From the NCBI RefSeq assembly GCF_035222485.1, contig NC_085920.1, positions 3,658,001 to 3,722,000 on the forward strand: 64,000 nt of DNA, written 5' to 3'. The stretch comes from Podospora pseudoanserina (Eukaryota > Ascomycota > Sordariomycetes > Sordariales > Podosporaceae). Position numbers and translations under genes: made by a program. Shown piece by piece: positions 47,063 through 57,571 of this stretch (within the stretch, counting starts at the first letter, position 1; every line of letters begins with the position of its first letter). The notes below the pieces were generated by a model. It had not been told where the DNA came from, ran no database searches, and saw only the letters and a list, made by a program, of their open reading frames with translations.

Positions 47063-48265
47063 ATGACTTCACAACAAATCTCGCCGCCAGACTTTGGCAG
47101 ACTTGTAACACCCCTCCTCTCGGCTCTCCCGGGCGCCTCCGTCTCAACTCAGCCACCCAGCACCGTCCTCCCACTCCTGTCCCCAATCCTCAGACAGCGG
47201 GTGAAGCTCATGTCAGAAGCCAGCCAAGAACCATGGATCAGACTGTTGACATATGATACCGCCAAGGTGTCCAAGTTGACCAGCATTGCGCAGAGCGGCA
47301 GTTTGGAACCGCACCCAGTATCCGGCGAGATCGAGCTGGACTGGGACTACAATGTGGAGATCAGATATAAGAGGCTAGACGAGGAGACTCTGCAGGCACT
47401 TGTCGTTCTCAAAGATTTTGATCTGTTTGTTCGGCTGGTGTACTGCATAAACGATGCCGATGGTGAGGGGGGACCCAACGGATGGCGAACTGGCGAAGTT
47501 GGCACAGCCAGCAGCCACTCACCACTGACCGAGTTTGGCGGCTTCCAGAGCGTCTCGGAAGCTGAGGCGGCATTCCAGGCGACCAAGGCGGGAGGAAACA
47601 GGCAGCCCAGCACCAACGGTATCCGGGGAGTGGCGGTAGCTATGAACACTACCGCTCAAGAAGAAGAGGACGATGACGATGACTACTGGGCTCGCTATGA
47701 CGCAACACCCGCCAGAACCCCAGCCATGAAGCAATCCCCCGCTCCGCAATCCATGCGTCCTGAGCAACCGGAAATCCAGCGTACGCAATCGGCTGAAGAC
47801 GCATATTACGCCCAGTACGATGATGTCCAGCCCGCCATGGACCCACATGATCCCGACGAGGAGGTTGAGCAAGTCGAGGCGCCCCCACCACTGGGCATAA
47901 ACAGACCGGCTGGCTCCCGTGACTGCGGTGGACTCAACGAAATGACCGGATCGTGGACATTGGAGCCACCAAAATCACCTTCTGTCCGCTCAACCCGGTC
48001 GCAGGAGGATGAAGAGAGGACGGCAAACCTCCTTCATCCTCGTCCTGCCTCCAGCGCCAGCTCCAACGGGTCATTGACAGTTGCCAAACTGGAAGAGAGC
48101 GCAGAGCGTCGCGAGCAGAGTGAGTTTGGTGTTAAGCAGCACATCTCCAGGAGTATCAGGAGTTTGTTTCTACTTTCACGGTCGGCGGGGATTGACAGCG
48201 CCGAATTCGAACGGATGGTCAAGACTGAGATGGATGTGTTGAGCATGGTGGAGGATGATATCTGA
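47063..48265 (+). CDS. Conserved-looking acidic protein of unknown function
   Basis: A single exon of 400 codons follows a C/T-rich leader. The N-terminal 130 residues look folded (FGRLVTPLLSALPGAS, EPWIRLLTYDTAKVSKL, LDWDYNVEIRYKRLDEETLQAL). The middle is disordered with two similar acidic-aromatic motifs, DDDDDYWARYDATPA and AEDAYYAQYDDVQPA, about 50 residues apart. The last 70 residues again look helical (FGVKQHISRSIRSLFLLSRSAGIDSAEFERMV). I have seen this arrangement only as an uncharacterised fungal protein and assign no function. The repeated YWxxYD/YYxQYD motifs may bind a partner. Codon use matches neighbouring genes, and the frame is open without breaks. Confidence 0.8.
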   Translation: MTSQQISPPDFGRLVTPLLSALPGASVSTQPPSTVLPLLSPILRQRVKLMSEASQEPWIRLLTYDTAKVSKLTSIAQSGSLEPHPVSGEIELDWDYNVEIRYKRLDEETLQALVVLKDFDLFVRLVYCINDADGEGGPNGWRTGEVGTASSHSPLTEFGGFQSVSEAEAAFQATKAGGNRQPSTNGIRGVAVAMNTTAQEEEDDDDDYWARYDATPARTPAMKQSPAPQSMRPEQPEIQRTQSAEDAYYAQYDDVQPAMDPHDPDEEVEQVEAPPPLGINRPAGSRDCGGLNEMTGSWTLEPPKSPSVRSTRSQEDEERTANLLHPRPASSASSNGSLTVAKLEESAERREQSEFGVKQHISRSIRSLFLLSRSAGIDSAEFERMVKTEMDVLSMVEDDI

Positions 48266-49057
48266 AGTTGCTCACCAGGGACTTGTACATATATGACTGA
48301 TGGAGTTTTTTGGCATATTTTTTTCTGCGTGGGATTTTTTCATGTCTGGCATTGGTGTTTAGAGAATGGGTTTTGGTGGTAGGGGAGTTCCGTTTTCATG
48401 AATCGTTCATCCCCTTGGATGAGGGGGGGTTGGTTTGGTTGAGTTGCATCAAGGCATTTTCCTTGTTGACTAATTTGGTCTTTGAGGGTTTGTGGGCTTC
48501 GATGGGTAAATGTGTTGTCAGAGTTATGGGCATTATGGTTCATTTACGAAGATATCAGAAATAGTTTTGGGAATGAAACACTTTCAAAGACGAGCTAAAG
48601 AGAGAGTTGGTGTGAGTGTGTTGTTGGTTCTTCAAACGCTTGGCTCGACCAGGGCTGGTTAGGGTGCTCTGACTGCCTTGACTTACAACCTCCAAGGGAA
48701 GAGAAGGTATGCATGCTCGAGTTGAACTTCCCAAAGACATTCATCACACATGAGAAAACGAAATCCTCTCTTCATTGAAGAAGAGATCTGCCTCATCAAA
48801 GTCCCCGACAACACAACTGAGAAACCCACCCCATGCAACCAAGGGTTAGGGTCAGTTACTCATAAAGCTTAAACCCTGCAAAGCTGCCTAGCCAATCAGG
48901 CAAAAGCCGCTCCGTGCCGGGCGGGCAATTCAGAAAAAAGTTCCCAAGTTGAGTTGTGAGGCTCGATTGACAAGCGTTGGCCCATTGGCGATAGCGACAA
49001 GGGACGAACGACAATCCGACAACCTCCCTCCACACACCACACACACACACATTCACC
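48266..49057. other. Intergenic
   Basis: It is the 3' flank of the preceding gene and the promoter of the SOD-fold gene, with a short CA run at 49034-49049. Nothing else is seen. Confidence 0.5.
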
Positions 49058-50116
49058 ATGCTGCGTCCAAGGTTAAGGATACCGCGGGCCTCCTCGCCCT
49101 TTGCCCTCCCCGCCTCCCGGTCGTCAACCGCTGGCCAGCTCCTGCCCCTCGCCTACAGGTCATCATACCACACCGTTCCCGTGCTGGAGAACATCCCAGA
49201 GAAGGAATCCGAAGATGGGCAGAAATACAGGTCAATCGACGGGTTCCTGTCCCCTATGGCTTTCACGACCGCCTGGGATTACTACCAGACCCATGTGTTG
49301 TCCAACTTGAACCGTCTCTGTGCTGGTACGTTTTCTTCTAACTGCCCCATGTGGGGGAAGGACTATAGCTGATTTTGGTGGTGGGAATAGAAACCAACAA
49401 CGACAGCCTCCTCCTCAAAGACGTCGTCCTCGCCACGGCCCGCGACCCGGCCCAAGCAGCTACTTTTAATTATGCCTCGGCGGCGCACAACAACCACTTC
49501 TTCTTCAAGTGCCTGTCCCCTACCGAGACAAAAGCCGAGGACATGCCAGCTCAGCTGAAGGACGCTCTCGTCAAGTCGTTTGGCTCGCTCGACGCGCTCA
49601 AGGAGCTGATGGTCAACACGGCCACTTCCATGTTTGGTCCCGGGTTTGTCTGGCTCGTGCGGAGCGACAGGCCCAAAGACCCGCACCAGTTCCGGGTTTT
49701 GACGACATACTTGTCTGGCTCGCCTTACCCGGCCGCACACTGGCGGAAGCAGAGCTTGAACACTGCTACGGATGTTGGGGAGTCGAGCGAGAGGGGGATT
49801 CAGGCGGGGAAGCAGTATTTGGAGAATAGCGCTCGGGGTGCGGGGTGGAACGCGAGCGCGTATAAGAAGGATGATTTTGCGCCCGGGGGGGTGCTTCTGG
49901 AGCCGGTGCTGTGCTTGAACACGTGGGAGCATGCGTGGTTGTTTGAGTATGGGTTTGGGGGGTCGCCGAAGAGTGTGTTGGATAAGGTCAAGGGGGCAAG
50001 CGGGGGTGGCGGAGAATCAGAAGAGTGGGAAGGAGGTATATGCGGAGAGGTGGTGGGATTTTGTGAATTGGAATGTGGTGGATAGGTTGGCTTTTCCGGG
50101 GGGAACGAAGATATAG
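49058..50116 (+). CDS. SOD-fold mitochondrial small-subunit ribosomal protein (mS42/mS43 type)
   Basis: Exon 1 is 49058-49325; exon 2 starts at 49391 and the junction rebuilds Glu. The leader MLRPRLRIPRASSPFALPAS is mitochondrial. The body has the Fe/Mn superoxide dismutase fold (AHNNHFFFKCL, SMFGPGFVWLV, LNTWEHAWLFEYG). Ligands are lost: the first His region reads AWDYYQTHV where active enzymes have HHSKHH, and the Asp of DVWEHAY is Asn. Structural SOD-like proteins of the fungal mitoribosome (Rsm26, Mrp1) show the same loss. Near 49990-50015 the frame changes. The expected end KEVYAERWWDFVNWNVVD continues in another frame to 50116, and only 28-34 nt introns would fit, so a G-run indel is likely. 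Confidence 0.8.
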
Positions 50117-50731
50117 ATGGATGGGATGGGGGGAAACCTGCCCCTGGGGATGGGAGAAGAGGGAGGGGGGGGTTGGAGGAATTTGTTGTGTATAATATGA
50201 TGGATGGGGCTGATGATATCATGTCGAGCCCTGGTAGAGAAAAATAGGGGAGGAAGGGGGGTGGTGGATTTGTACAAATATTTGAAAAACAATAGAATCT
50301 GTGTACAGTGGTTAGTGTGTCTCGAGAACATGTGGTTGGTGTGCCTTTGAAAGCATACAGCTGTGTCTTTTAAGGATGATGAATACTCCTCGGCGGTATC
50401 TCGAGTGCTGCCCCTTTGATGCTTAGAATGCTGACAACTCATCTACTCGACAAGACTTTCCTTTTTAACCAAACAAAGGTTGGCACCTTCCTTCTGGCAG
50501 TCACTGCCTACCAGAATCACACGTGAAACTAGAATTGTGCGGCTGCCTGTCCTCGTTCTTGCAGTTCAAAGGCACGAGGAAGGTGCACCTGGCCAGAGAT
50601 GAACGTCATGTAGATGCCAGACCACAAGCTCAAATCTTCCTCCTGCAACCCATTGCCAGACCGTTCAACCACAGCTTTTAACTACGGTACCGTCCACATC
50701 CATTTCATCCACATTCGTTACAGCAGCATTT

Positions 50732-50755
50732 CACACACACACACACACACACACA
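50732..50755 (+). repeat. (CA)n microsatellite
   Basis: Twelve CA units in a row lie in non-coding DNA. Confidence 0.9.
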
Positions 50756-51056
50756 ACTGTTAGCCTGAACAAGCCATACGCTTCACCAGCACCACTTAAC
50801 CTGATCCGCCATCAGCCAATCCCCGGAAACTCAAGCCACCGTTGGGTTGCTGTGCTTGTGACCCCAGGCGAGCAAAAGAGAGCTGATGAATAGTCCACGC
50901 CTAACGGAAAGCTAAACCTTGTACTGTCAAACCAGAGATATATCAGTACCAAAGACACACAAAAACACAAAAAGACAACGAGGCTGACACCGGGCCAAAT
51001 CCAAAACCGCCACTGCTTTACGCGTACTTTCATTATCCCCTAACGCGTAGGAGCCA

Positions 51057-51439
51057 TGTCTTCCACCACCTCAAGCTTGTCCGACTCAGCCGGGCCCAAG
51101 CCAAGGCCACCATCCCCAGATTCCAGAGGTTCGTCTAGTCCTCCTCCGGTGAATCACGTCAACGATTAGAGGACGGAGAAGATGTTTCGCCAGGACATGT
51201 GCCGGGCGGTGGGGCTGTTGTCGGAATACAAGGCCCTTTGCAGGCAGGTGAAGGAGATGAGTTTGGAAAGACTGAAGGAGGGTTGGGCTTTGTCGGCGGA
51301 GACGAGATTGGGGTTGAATTGTTGTTTGTCTTATTTGACTGGGACGGGGCAGCATGAGGATTATGTCAAGTGGGAGGGAGTTGAGGCGTGCGATGCCTGC
51401 GTTGGAGAATTGGATTTCGTTGGTGGAGTGGGAGGTTGA
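51057..51439 (+). pseudogene. Broken small open frame, unknown product
   Basis: From the ATG at 51057 the frame reads a Ser/Pro-rich start (MSSTTSSLSDSAGPKPRP), meets TAG after 37 codons (51168-51170), and continues open to 51439. That second part is helical and charged (MFRQDMCRAVGLLSEYKALC, VKEMSLERLKEGW). The two parts fit as one former protein, but no family is recognised. It could also be chance. Confidence 0.3.
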
Positions 51440-52793
51440 TCGGGAGAAGTGCAGGGTTGAGGAGGGGGGTTGGTGAGGAATTTGGAGAGTTGGGAGGTGA
51501 GAGATGGGAAGGGGAAGGGGGAGGTTAATGGAGGGGGTGTTGGGGGGTGAGTGAGGGAGATGTGAGTGAGAAAGATGTGAGTGAAGGAGAGGCGAGCGTG
51601 GGAGGGCCAGAGCGGCTTGTTTCCCTTCGTTCCATTCACTTGCCCAATCTGGTGTGGCAGGGCAAGGTTCTTACTCGTTGTCTCCAAAGGTTGGGGATGT
51701 GCAGCGTTATGCGAGTAGATACTGAATACTCTGGGAACAGAGAGCAGTCAGCAGAGTAATTCGACTCTAAATTTTAAGTGTGGGGGTTTTACTAAAGAGG
51801 GGGAGTAAGGGTCTTGTGGAGGTGATTGACGTCGGGAGGTGGTGTTTAAGCGGAAATACATACCTTGTGTATGGTCTAAAGGGGGATGCTGGCTAAAGTC
51901 ATGAACAAAATCCAACAAGCGTATCTTTGTTATTCCAGAAGCTAGAGATTGTGTACAGTGCGGAGAAAAACAAGCTGATAGAGCAAAATCCAAGAGTCCT
52001 TTGAAGAGAGGCCGTCACTGATAGTTGATAGATCTGTGAGACTCCAAGCCATCCTTTGGGGCTTCCCAGAGAACCACCTGCCGGGACGCTTTTTTAATAA
52101 ATACCTAAGACCCTCTAAAAGGTGGAACTTGATGGCTATCACACCTTGCGTATCTGCTTTGCGTGATCCAAGACAGTTGGGGGGACCTTGGCCCGCGAGT
52201 AGGAGAGAGTTTTGGGTGCCTGACCAGGTGCCTGCGCGTTTTCCAATCGAGCACAACGTGTGTATCAAGGGATTGAACGCGTGACGACGGAGTCGAACGC
52301 ACTTCTAAGTGCTCACGGAATCGAATGCTAAAAATAGAAAACAAACAAGCAAACCTACTCCTCTTCTGTTTTTGTCTCCATCCACTTTATATCACGAGCA
52401 TACCATCCACAATGATGATGAAGAACAATTGAGGATTGTTCGAGAGAACCCCATCGGAAACAGCCTTGATGGCTTCCGTAGGATGTACACTCTCTCACCA
52501 ACCTCAATAAACTCGACAAACAAACCTCAAGTATGATCATCGCAACTTCGACGCCCTGTGTTTTGCTAACCGTCATACAGATGATGATGTCAAAAACAAT
52601 GTCCGGAAGGGGTTGAACTTCGGGCGGAATGCATGGCTACCACCAAATCGGGTACCCCGGCGCCTCATCCTTTCCAAGTATGGGATTTCTATCGAATACG
52701 AAGCATCTTCAAAGCTGGCATGTACCGCCCTGGCCGACTGTATTGAAGGGCACAAACAGTTGCGGAAGAAAGCCGGCATCCTTCACCGAGATA

Positions 52794-52836
52794 GGTTGGA
52801 TGACCAGGAAATGGCCCACCCACAGAGGTGGCCCAC
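52794..52836 (+). repeat. Left terminal inverted repeat
   Basis: It pairs with 54695-54737. The outer 30 bases are identical; four mismatches lie inside. Confidence 0.9.
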
Positions 52837-52981
52837 ATTGGCTTGAACTTACCAGTGCCATTTTCCACATTAAACCCTCAACAACCCTGGACCTCCGAAA
52901 GCCCCTCCAACTTTATATTCCACCCCCAGAGGTCAAAAATGGACCATTTCTTTTTCTTCTTTTTGCTCCAGGTACCCATTA

Positions 52982-54583
52982 ATGGCCAAATATACCGAGG
53001 AAGATCTCGCAAATGCCGAACAAGACATTCTTGCTGGTATAAGCCAGCGCCAAGCGTCCGACAAGCACGGGGTTCCACGTTCTACACTGAGGCACCGCAT
53101 CTTAGGAATCCAGGTTTGCAAACAGGCCCATGAAAATCAACAGCGGCTTACTCAGGGCCAGGAAGACCTCATCGTTCAATGGATCCTTCGTCAGGAAAGC
53201 CTTGGCTACGCTCCCACCCACGCCAACGTAAGAGCTCTGACGGCCAGTATACTGGCTGAACAAGCCGATATCTACTCTATTGGGAAGCACTGGGTAACCC
53301 GCTTTATTGGCCGTCATCCCAGTATCAAAACGAAGGTGGGAAAGAAGATTGACTACGCTAGAGTTAACGAAGCTACCCCGGAGAATATTAATAAGTTCCT
53401 TGACCTATATTCTACCGTTGACTGGATCAAGCCTAAGAACAGGTATAACCATGATGAAGTAGGAATAATGGAAGGTCAGGGAGAGAACGGCTTGGTTGTG
53501 GGGTCTTTAATGAGGGATAAAAAGTCTGTATACGTCAAACAGAATGGAAAAAGGACCTGGACTACTATGCTGGAATGTATCTCCCAGGATGGGAGAGTCC
53601 TCCCCCCCGGGGTAATCTTCAAAGGCCAAGACCTTCAAAAGCAATGGTTCAAGTACCAATTCGATAAGGACTGGTATGTGGCCGTATCATCGAACGGTTG
53701 GACCAGTAACGACCTGGCCGTTGGATGGCTTGAAGAGGTCTTTATACCAAGGACTGAACCTGAGGATCCATCAGAACCACGTCTTCTTATTTGCGATGGC
53801 CATGGCTCACATACCACTGACGACTTCATGATCCGGTGCTACAGGAGCAATATTTACCTTCTTTTCCTGCCCCCCCACTGCTCTCACGTCCTTCAACCCC
53901 TTGATATTGGCTGCTTTTTTAGTGTGAAGAAGGCGTATAAGAGGCTTCTGGCTGTAAACGACGCCCTCACCAACTGTACGCCTAACGGCAAGGTCGACTT
54001 GGTCCGGCTGTATGACCTTGCCCGCAAGCAGGGCTTCAGGAAAGAGAATATTGTCGGCGGCTGGCGTGGGACAGGATTATGGCCCATACGCAGGCGCAAA
54101 CCGCTCTCTTCAAGCCAGGTGGTAGTCCCTGTGGTGCCGTTGGATCTCTCTTCAAAAACACCTACTTTCCATTCCGTGGGGGATTCCCAGGTGGCCAAGA
54201 AGGTCAAGGACCTACTCAAGAACCATACACCGGCCGGAAAACGGCTTGCGGCAAGGACTCTCACCAGTACTATACTCACACTGAGATCTGAGGTATCCAC
54301 CCACAAAGCTGATGCGGCAAGGCACCAACAAAACGCCCACAAAGCCCAGGACGCAAAGAAAAGGCGCAAGTTGAATAGAGAAGATTCGAATTCCAAGTTT
54401 GTAAGGCTTTGTGACCTGGAAGAGGCTCGTATTGAAGGGAGGGTGGTGGAGGAAGAAGTGGTGCCTAAGGAGGATGTGGAGCAGCCGGAGCCAGCCGAGC
54501 CTGTGCGGCGTAGCACACGTTATCGGGTTCAAACCCGGCGTAAGAGGGAAGCAGATGAAATGTCTGACTCTGACAGTGATTGA
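52982..54583 (+). CDS. Pogo/Fot1-type transposase (CENP-B HTH plus DDE_1)
   Basis: A 533-residue intronless frame lies within the inverted repeats. It binds the element's ends and catalyses cut-and-paste movement into TA sites. The N-terminus has a psq-like helix-turn-helix (GISQRQASDKHGVPRSTLRHR, about residues 19-39). A CENP-B-type HTH follows (LGYAPTHANVRALTASIL, KHWVTRFIGRHP). The DDE_1 nuclease has its triad visible: D158 in RYNHDEVG, D272 in LICDGHGSH and D308 in LQPLDIGCF, the last two 36 residues apart as in the pogo group. The C-terminus is Lys/Arg-rich with an acidic tail (SDSDSD). All key residues are present, so activity is plausible but untested. Confidence 0.95.
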   Translation: MAKYTEEDLANAEQDILAGISQRQASDKHGVPRSTLRHRILGIQVCKQAHENQQRLTQGQEDLIVQWILRQESLGYAPTHANVRALTASILAEQADIYSIGKHWVTRFIGRHPSIKTKVGKKIDYARVNEATPENINKFLDLYSTVDWIKPKNRYNHDEVGIMEGQGENGLVVGSLMRDKKSVYVKQNGKRTWTTMLECISQDGRVLPPGVIFKGQDLQKQWFKYQFDKDWYVAVSSNGWTSNDLAVGWLEEVFIPRTEPEDPSEPRLLICDGHGSHTTDDFMIRCYRSNIYLLFLPPHCSHVLQPLDIGCFFSVKKAYKRLLAVNDALTNCTPNGKVDLVRLYDLARKQGFRKENIVGGWRGTGLWPIRRRKPLSSSQVVVPVVPLDLSSKTPTFHSVGDSQVAKKVKDLLKNHTPAGKRLAARTLTSTILTLRSEVSTHKADAARHQQNAHKAQDAKKRRKLNREDSNSKFVRLCDLEEARIEGRVVEEEVVPKEDVEQPEPAEPVRRSTRYRVQTRRKREADEMSDSDSD

Positions 54584-54694
54584 GCTACATTTTGGTATAA
54601 CTTCCATAGAAATTGACCCAATATTGGTCTTGTTGTGGGCAGTGTTAGCATTCAGGGGTAATCTCATCAAGGTTGTGTGGCTGGTGTGGGGGTG

Positions 54695-54737
54695 GTGGTC
54701 CATATCCGTGGGTGGGCCATTTCCTGGTCATCCAACC
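54695..54737 (-). repeat. Right terminal inverted repeat
   Basis: It is the reverse complement of the left repeat and is followed by the TA duplicate at 54738-54739. Confidence 0.9.
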
Positions 54738-55318
54738 TATATCTCTGGGTAATCTCAAGGTGAGCAAGGAAGATGATCGCGGGTTTTTGATCGACTTGGA
54801 TCACGCCGTCAAGGAGGAACATCTTCAAGGCTCCGAGCGAATGGTTGGCATACCGACTTTTATGGCCAACGGGGCACTCGAGGGTAAGCAGCACTGGTTC
54901 ATGCACGACCTTGAGTCATTCTTTTGGGTGTTGTTCTGGATTCGCATCCATCACGGAGGAATGGGCGAAGATTTAAGCCACGATCTCCGGGATCTCTACA
55001 AGTGGTGGCACTACGAGAGCGCGAGCTGGGTGGCAAACGTCAAGCTTGGACTTGTGGCCTTGGAGGAGAGGTTTACGAGAAAGGTCAACGAGCAAATCGG
55101 GCCACGCCATGCTTCGCTTGCCCCAGCGCTAAATGAGCTGCAACAAGTGGTGTTTTTTTGAAGACGAAGAACAGAGATTGTTGCGGGGCCGGGAAGACAA
55201 GAGCCTCTATGCGTTGATGAAGGAGATTCTGAGGCGGGATAGGGGGGATGTTATTATCGAGGACGCTGTAAAGGATGGTGAAAAGGTTTTGGTAAGAAGA
55301 TGGTTAGGAGGTTTTTGA

Positions 55319-57571
55319 GATGGTTAGGATATCTGTGAGGATAGCCAATTGGCCTGTGAAGATAGTCGAAGGGGTTTTCAGATGTGAGGATATGTTGATG
55401 TAATCTTTTGAGGCCTTGTTCTTGGGAATAAGGGCGGAAGATAGTGATTAGACCTTACGTCCACTTGATACCCTTTTATAGATAGTTGGCGGGTCTTTAA
55501 TGTGAAATTATCGGCCTTCAAGAGACATTCGGTAGAGGTGTCTTCCACCCTCTAAAGCCTTGATTTCACATGGAGTGCCTAATTATCTGGTGGACGAAGA
55601 GAGATGACTCTACATACTAACACATAAACCATGCTGGATAGAAAGTTGAGAGGCCTTCTGATATCTGTCATGGGCCTGGTATTAGTCACTGCTTGGCTAT
55701 GGCTAGCAGGATTACACAAGGGCCGGAGATGTGCGTCCGCCAAATATGTCGTCACCTCTTAGCCAAGAGGGGTCTATTGTGTTGGATAGATTGGGTATAG
55801 ATGGACCAGCCAGACTCGTGTGATTTGTTGGCTAACCATCCCCTGGACCCCGGAGAGCGGCGAAAATATAACCAGATGTGGAATTAGCCGTTCGTTGAAC
55901 TTTTCCGTAATGACAACGACTACCCTTTTTTGATGCTGTTCCGTGACTGCATGATTGTTTAGACGAGGGTCGGTACCAAGAGTTAGACCAAGAGTGGTGG
56001 TCATGGTATTATTTGGCCTTTGGAATCTAGTTCCGCAATGAGGAATCAATTGTGCTATTAAGATACCAAGATGTTTTCTTTGGAAGGTGACCAGTAGGTT
56101 GAAACACGTTGGCGATGGCTGCCAAGAAACGGGTAGCCGCCTGCCAGACCGTTTGCTGCACGGTTGAAGGGTTGCTATTGGTGCAGCGCCGTGCAGTTGC
56201 CCCACCTACTCCCTTTTTGGAACTGGGATACGATCTGCGATCTCTCCCTTGGGCATCCAGTGATTGCCGCTGCACGTTTTCCTTGGCTTGACTTGGACTT
56301 TTCTTGACTAGGCTTTTGGGGATGGGACGGCTGGGGGGGGGGGTGTTGGCCAGTCGAGGAGAGACGGTGACAAACTCGGTGATATTGGGTGCCCAATCAA
56401 GAAGAAAGCCCGCGCTATAGTCAAGTAATGACACAAGTCCGACTGTTCATCCCTCAGTCTTGGAGGCTGAGATCACCAGTCGATCAGATCCCTAATTCCG
56501 AAGGGTAAGGAAAACGAAAAAACAAAAGAAGGCAGATTTCCAGGGGTTAGACGCACCCGCGTGGCTGGAAAGTAGAAACAAACAGAGAGGGAAACACAAT
56601 GGGAGGGAGGGCCTATCACGGAGGTTCGCATGCAGGCCGCAGACGACCTGAGCCATGCGGGAGGATGGGCCGCAGCACCCAACACCTCACCACCACCACC
56701 AGGCAATGAACATTCTTCACATTCGGACTTGATATGAAATGCAAAGAGTTTATTTACAGTTACAAGACAGGGAAGGCAAGCCCATGACTGCGGCCGCTTT
56801 TTTTCTTGGGTGCTGAGGTGGCTATCAAACATATTTTGAGAGGAACGACAACCACTTACATGATGGGAAGGTGTGGGACTAGGGTCGTTACCATCGCGCT
56901 TGCCTGCATTTCTTGTGCTTTTGTCTTCACCAGTCGGACCCTTCAGCCTGGGCCACCTGTCTCCGCCTCCTCCGCCGCCGGTTGTGTTTTTCTGTAGGCC
57001 GGTATCCATGTCTCTCTTTTTTCTCTCGAGGTTGTACCAATGGGGGCCGGGTGGTTGTCAACCACGCCTCTCCGAGCCTCCTCCCCTGTTCATTTCCCCA
57101 AGATGCAGGTAGGTGTGACTTTGCCTTTGTAGCTGCTGACTGCTGCTGCTGCTCTTGTCGCCATTGATAAATATAAATCACATTGCCCGCTTGCCCTTGC
57201 TCTTCCTCTTCTTTTGCTCTTTCCCGTTTACCGACTTGCTCTTGTGTTTCCGTTTTTCTTTTCGTTCCGTCTCATCAAGAGCTTGGGTGTTCCCAATATA
57301 CACAAAGAACTTGCGTCATATTCTTTGGTTTTTCCCAATTTCCCGCCTTATTAATAAAACAAGCACGCACGCTCGACCTTGTGTGTGTGTGTGTGACGAG
57401 AGTCTTGCTTGTTCGTCCGACATTACCCTTGCTTGGCTAGCTACCAGACCTTTTATCATTCCTCGTGCTCCCCTTGGAGAAAGGGTATAAAGTAGCCTTC
57501 TGTTCCGCCCCCCCTGCGTAACACACCACCCTCGGTTACCTTTCCTACAACACCTACAACACACCACAACA
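55319..57571. other. Gene-poor stretch and SOD promoter
   Basis: No intact gene is seen. The last few hundred bases are C/T-rich with a GT run (57381-57394) and serve as leader and promoter of the superoxide dismutase gene. Confidence 0.5.

Larger units (their letters stand above)
50117..52579. other. Gene-poor stretch with possible gene remnant
   Basis: No intact gene is seen. A CA microsatellite lies at 50732-50755 and a broken open frame at 51057-51439. The composition is ordinary. Confidence 0.5.
52794..54737 (+). mobile_element. Fot1/pogo-family DNA transposon, complete-looking
   Basis: The element is 1944 bp, about the size of Fusarium Fot1. Terminal inverted repeats of about 43 bp start GGTTGGATGACCAGGAAATG; the outer 30 bases match exactly and the inner 13 carry four differences. 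A TA duplication flanks it (52792-52793 and 54738-54739). It has one uninterrupted transposase gene in the same orientation as the kinase it entered. No excess of C-to-T change or new stops is seen, so it looks recent or untouched by repeat-induced mutation. Confidence 0.93.
52580..55318 (+). pseudogene. FunK1-type protein kinase relic, split by a transposon
   Basis: The left part (52580-52793) follows an acceptor-like CATACAG. It reads DDVKNNVRKGLNFGRN, RLILSKYGISIEYEASSKLA and KKAGILHRD, the N-lobe end and catalytic loop start of FunK1 fungal kinases. After the inserted element (52794-54737) the same kinase resumes: GNLKVSKEDDRGFLIDLDHAV, with the metal-binding LIDLD in place of DFG. It continues GIPTFMANGAL and HWFMHDLESFFWVLFWI to NELQQVVFF. 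Upstream kinase segments (ATP-binding part) are missing, so it was already 5'-truncated or begins further left in unrecognised form. A one-base shift at the T-run near 55148-55155 moves the tail to another frame, and the HRD-to-GNL join is also one base out of register. Confidence 0.8.

Noticed and set aside
52290-52320. GGAGTCGAAC word resembling a minus-strand tRNA T-arm
   Set aside because: The neighbouring bases do not form acceptor, D or anticodon stems.
54520-54545. GGGTTCAAACCC word resembling a tRNA T-arm
   Set aside because: It lies inside the transposase frame and no other tRNA arms surround it.
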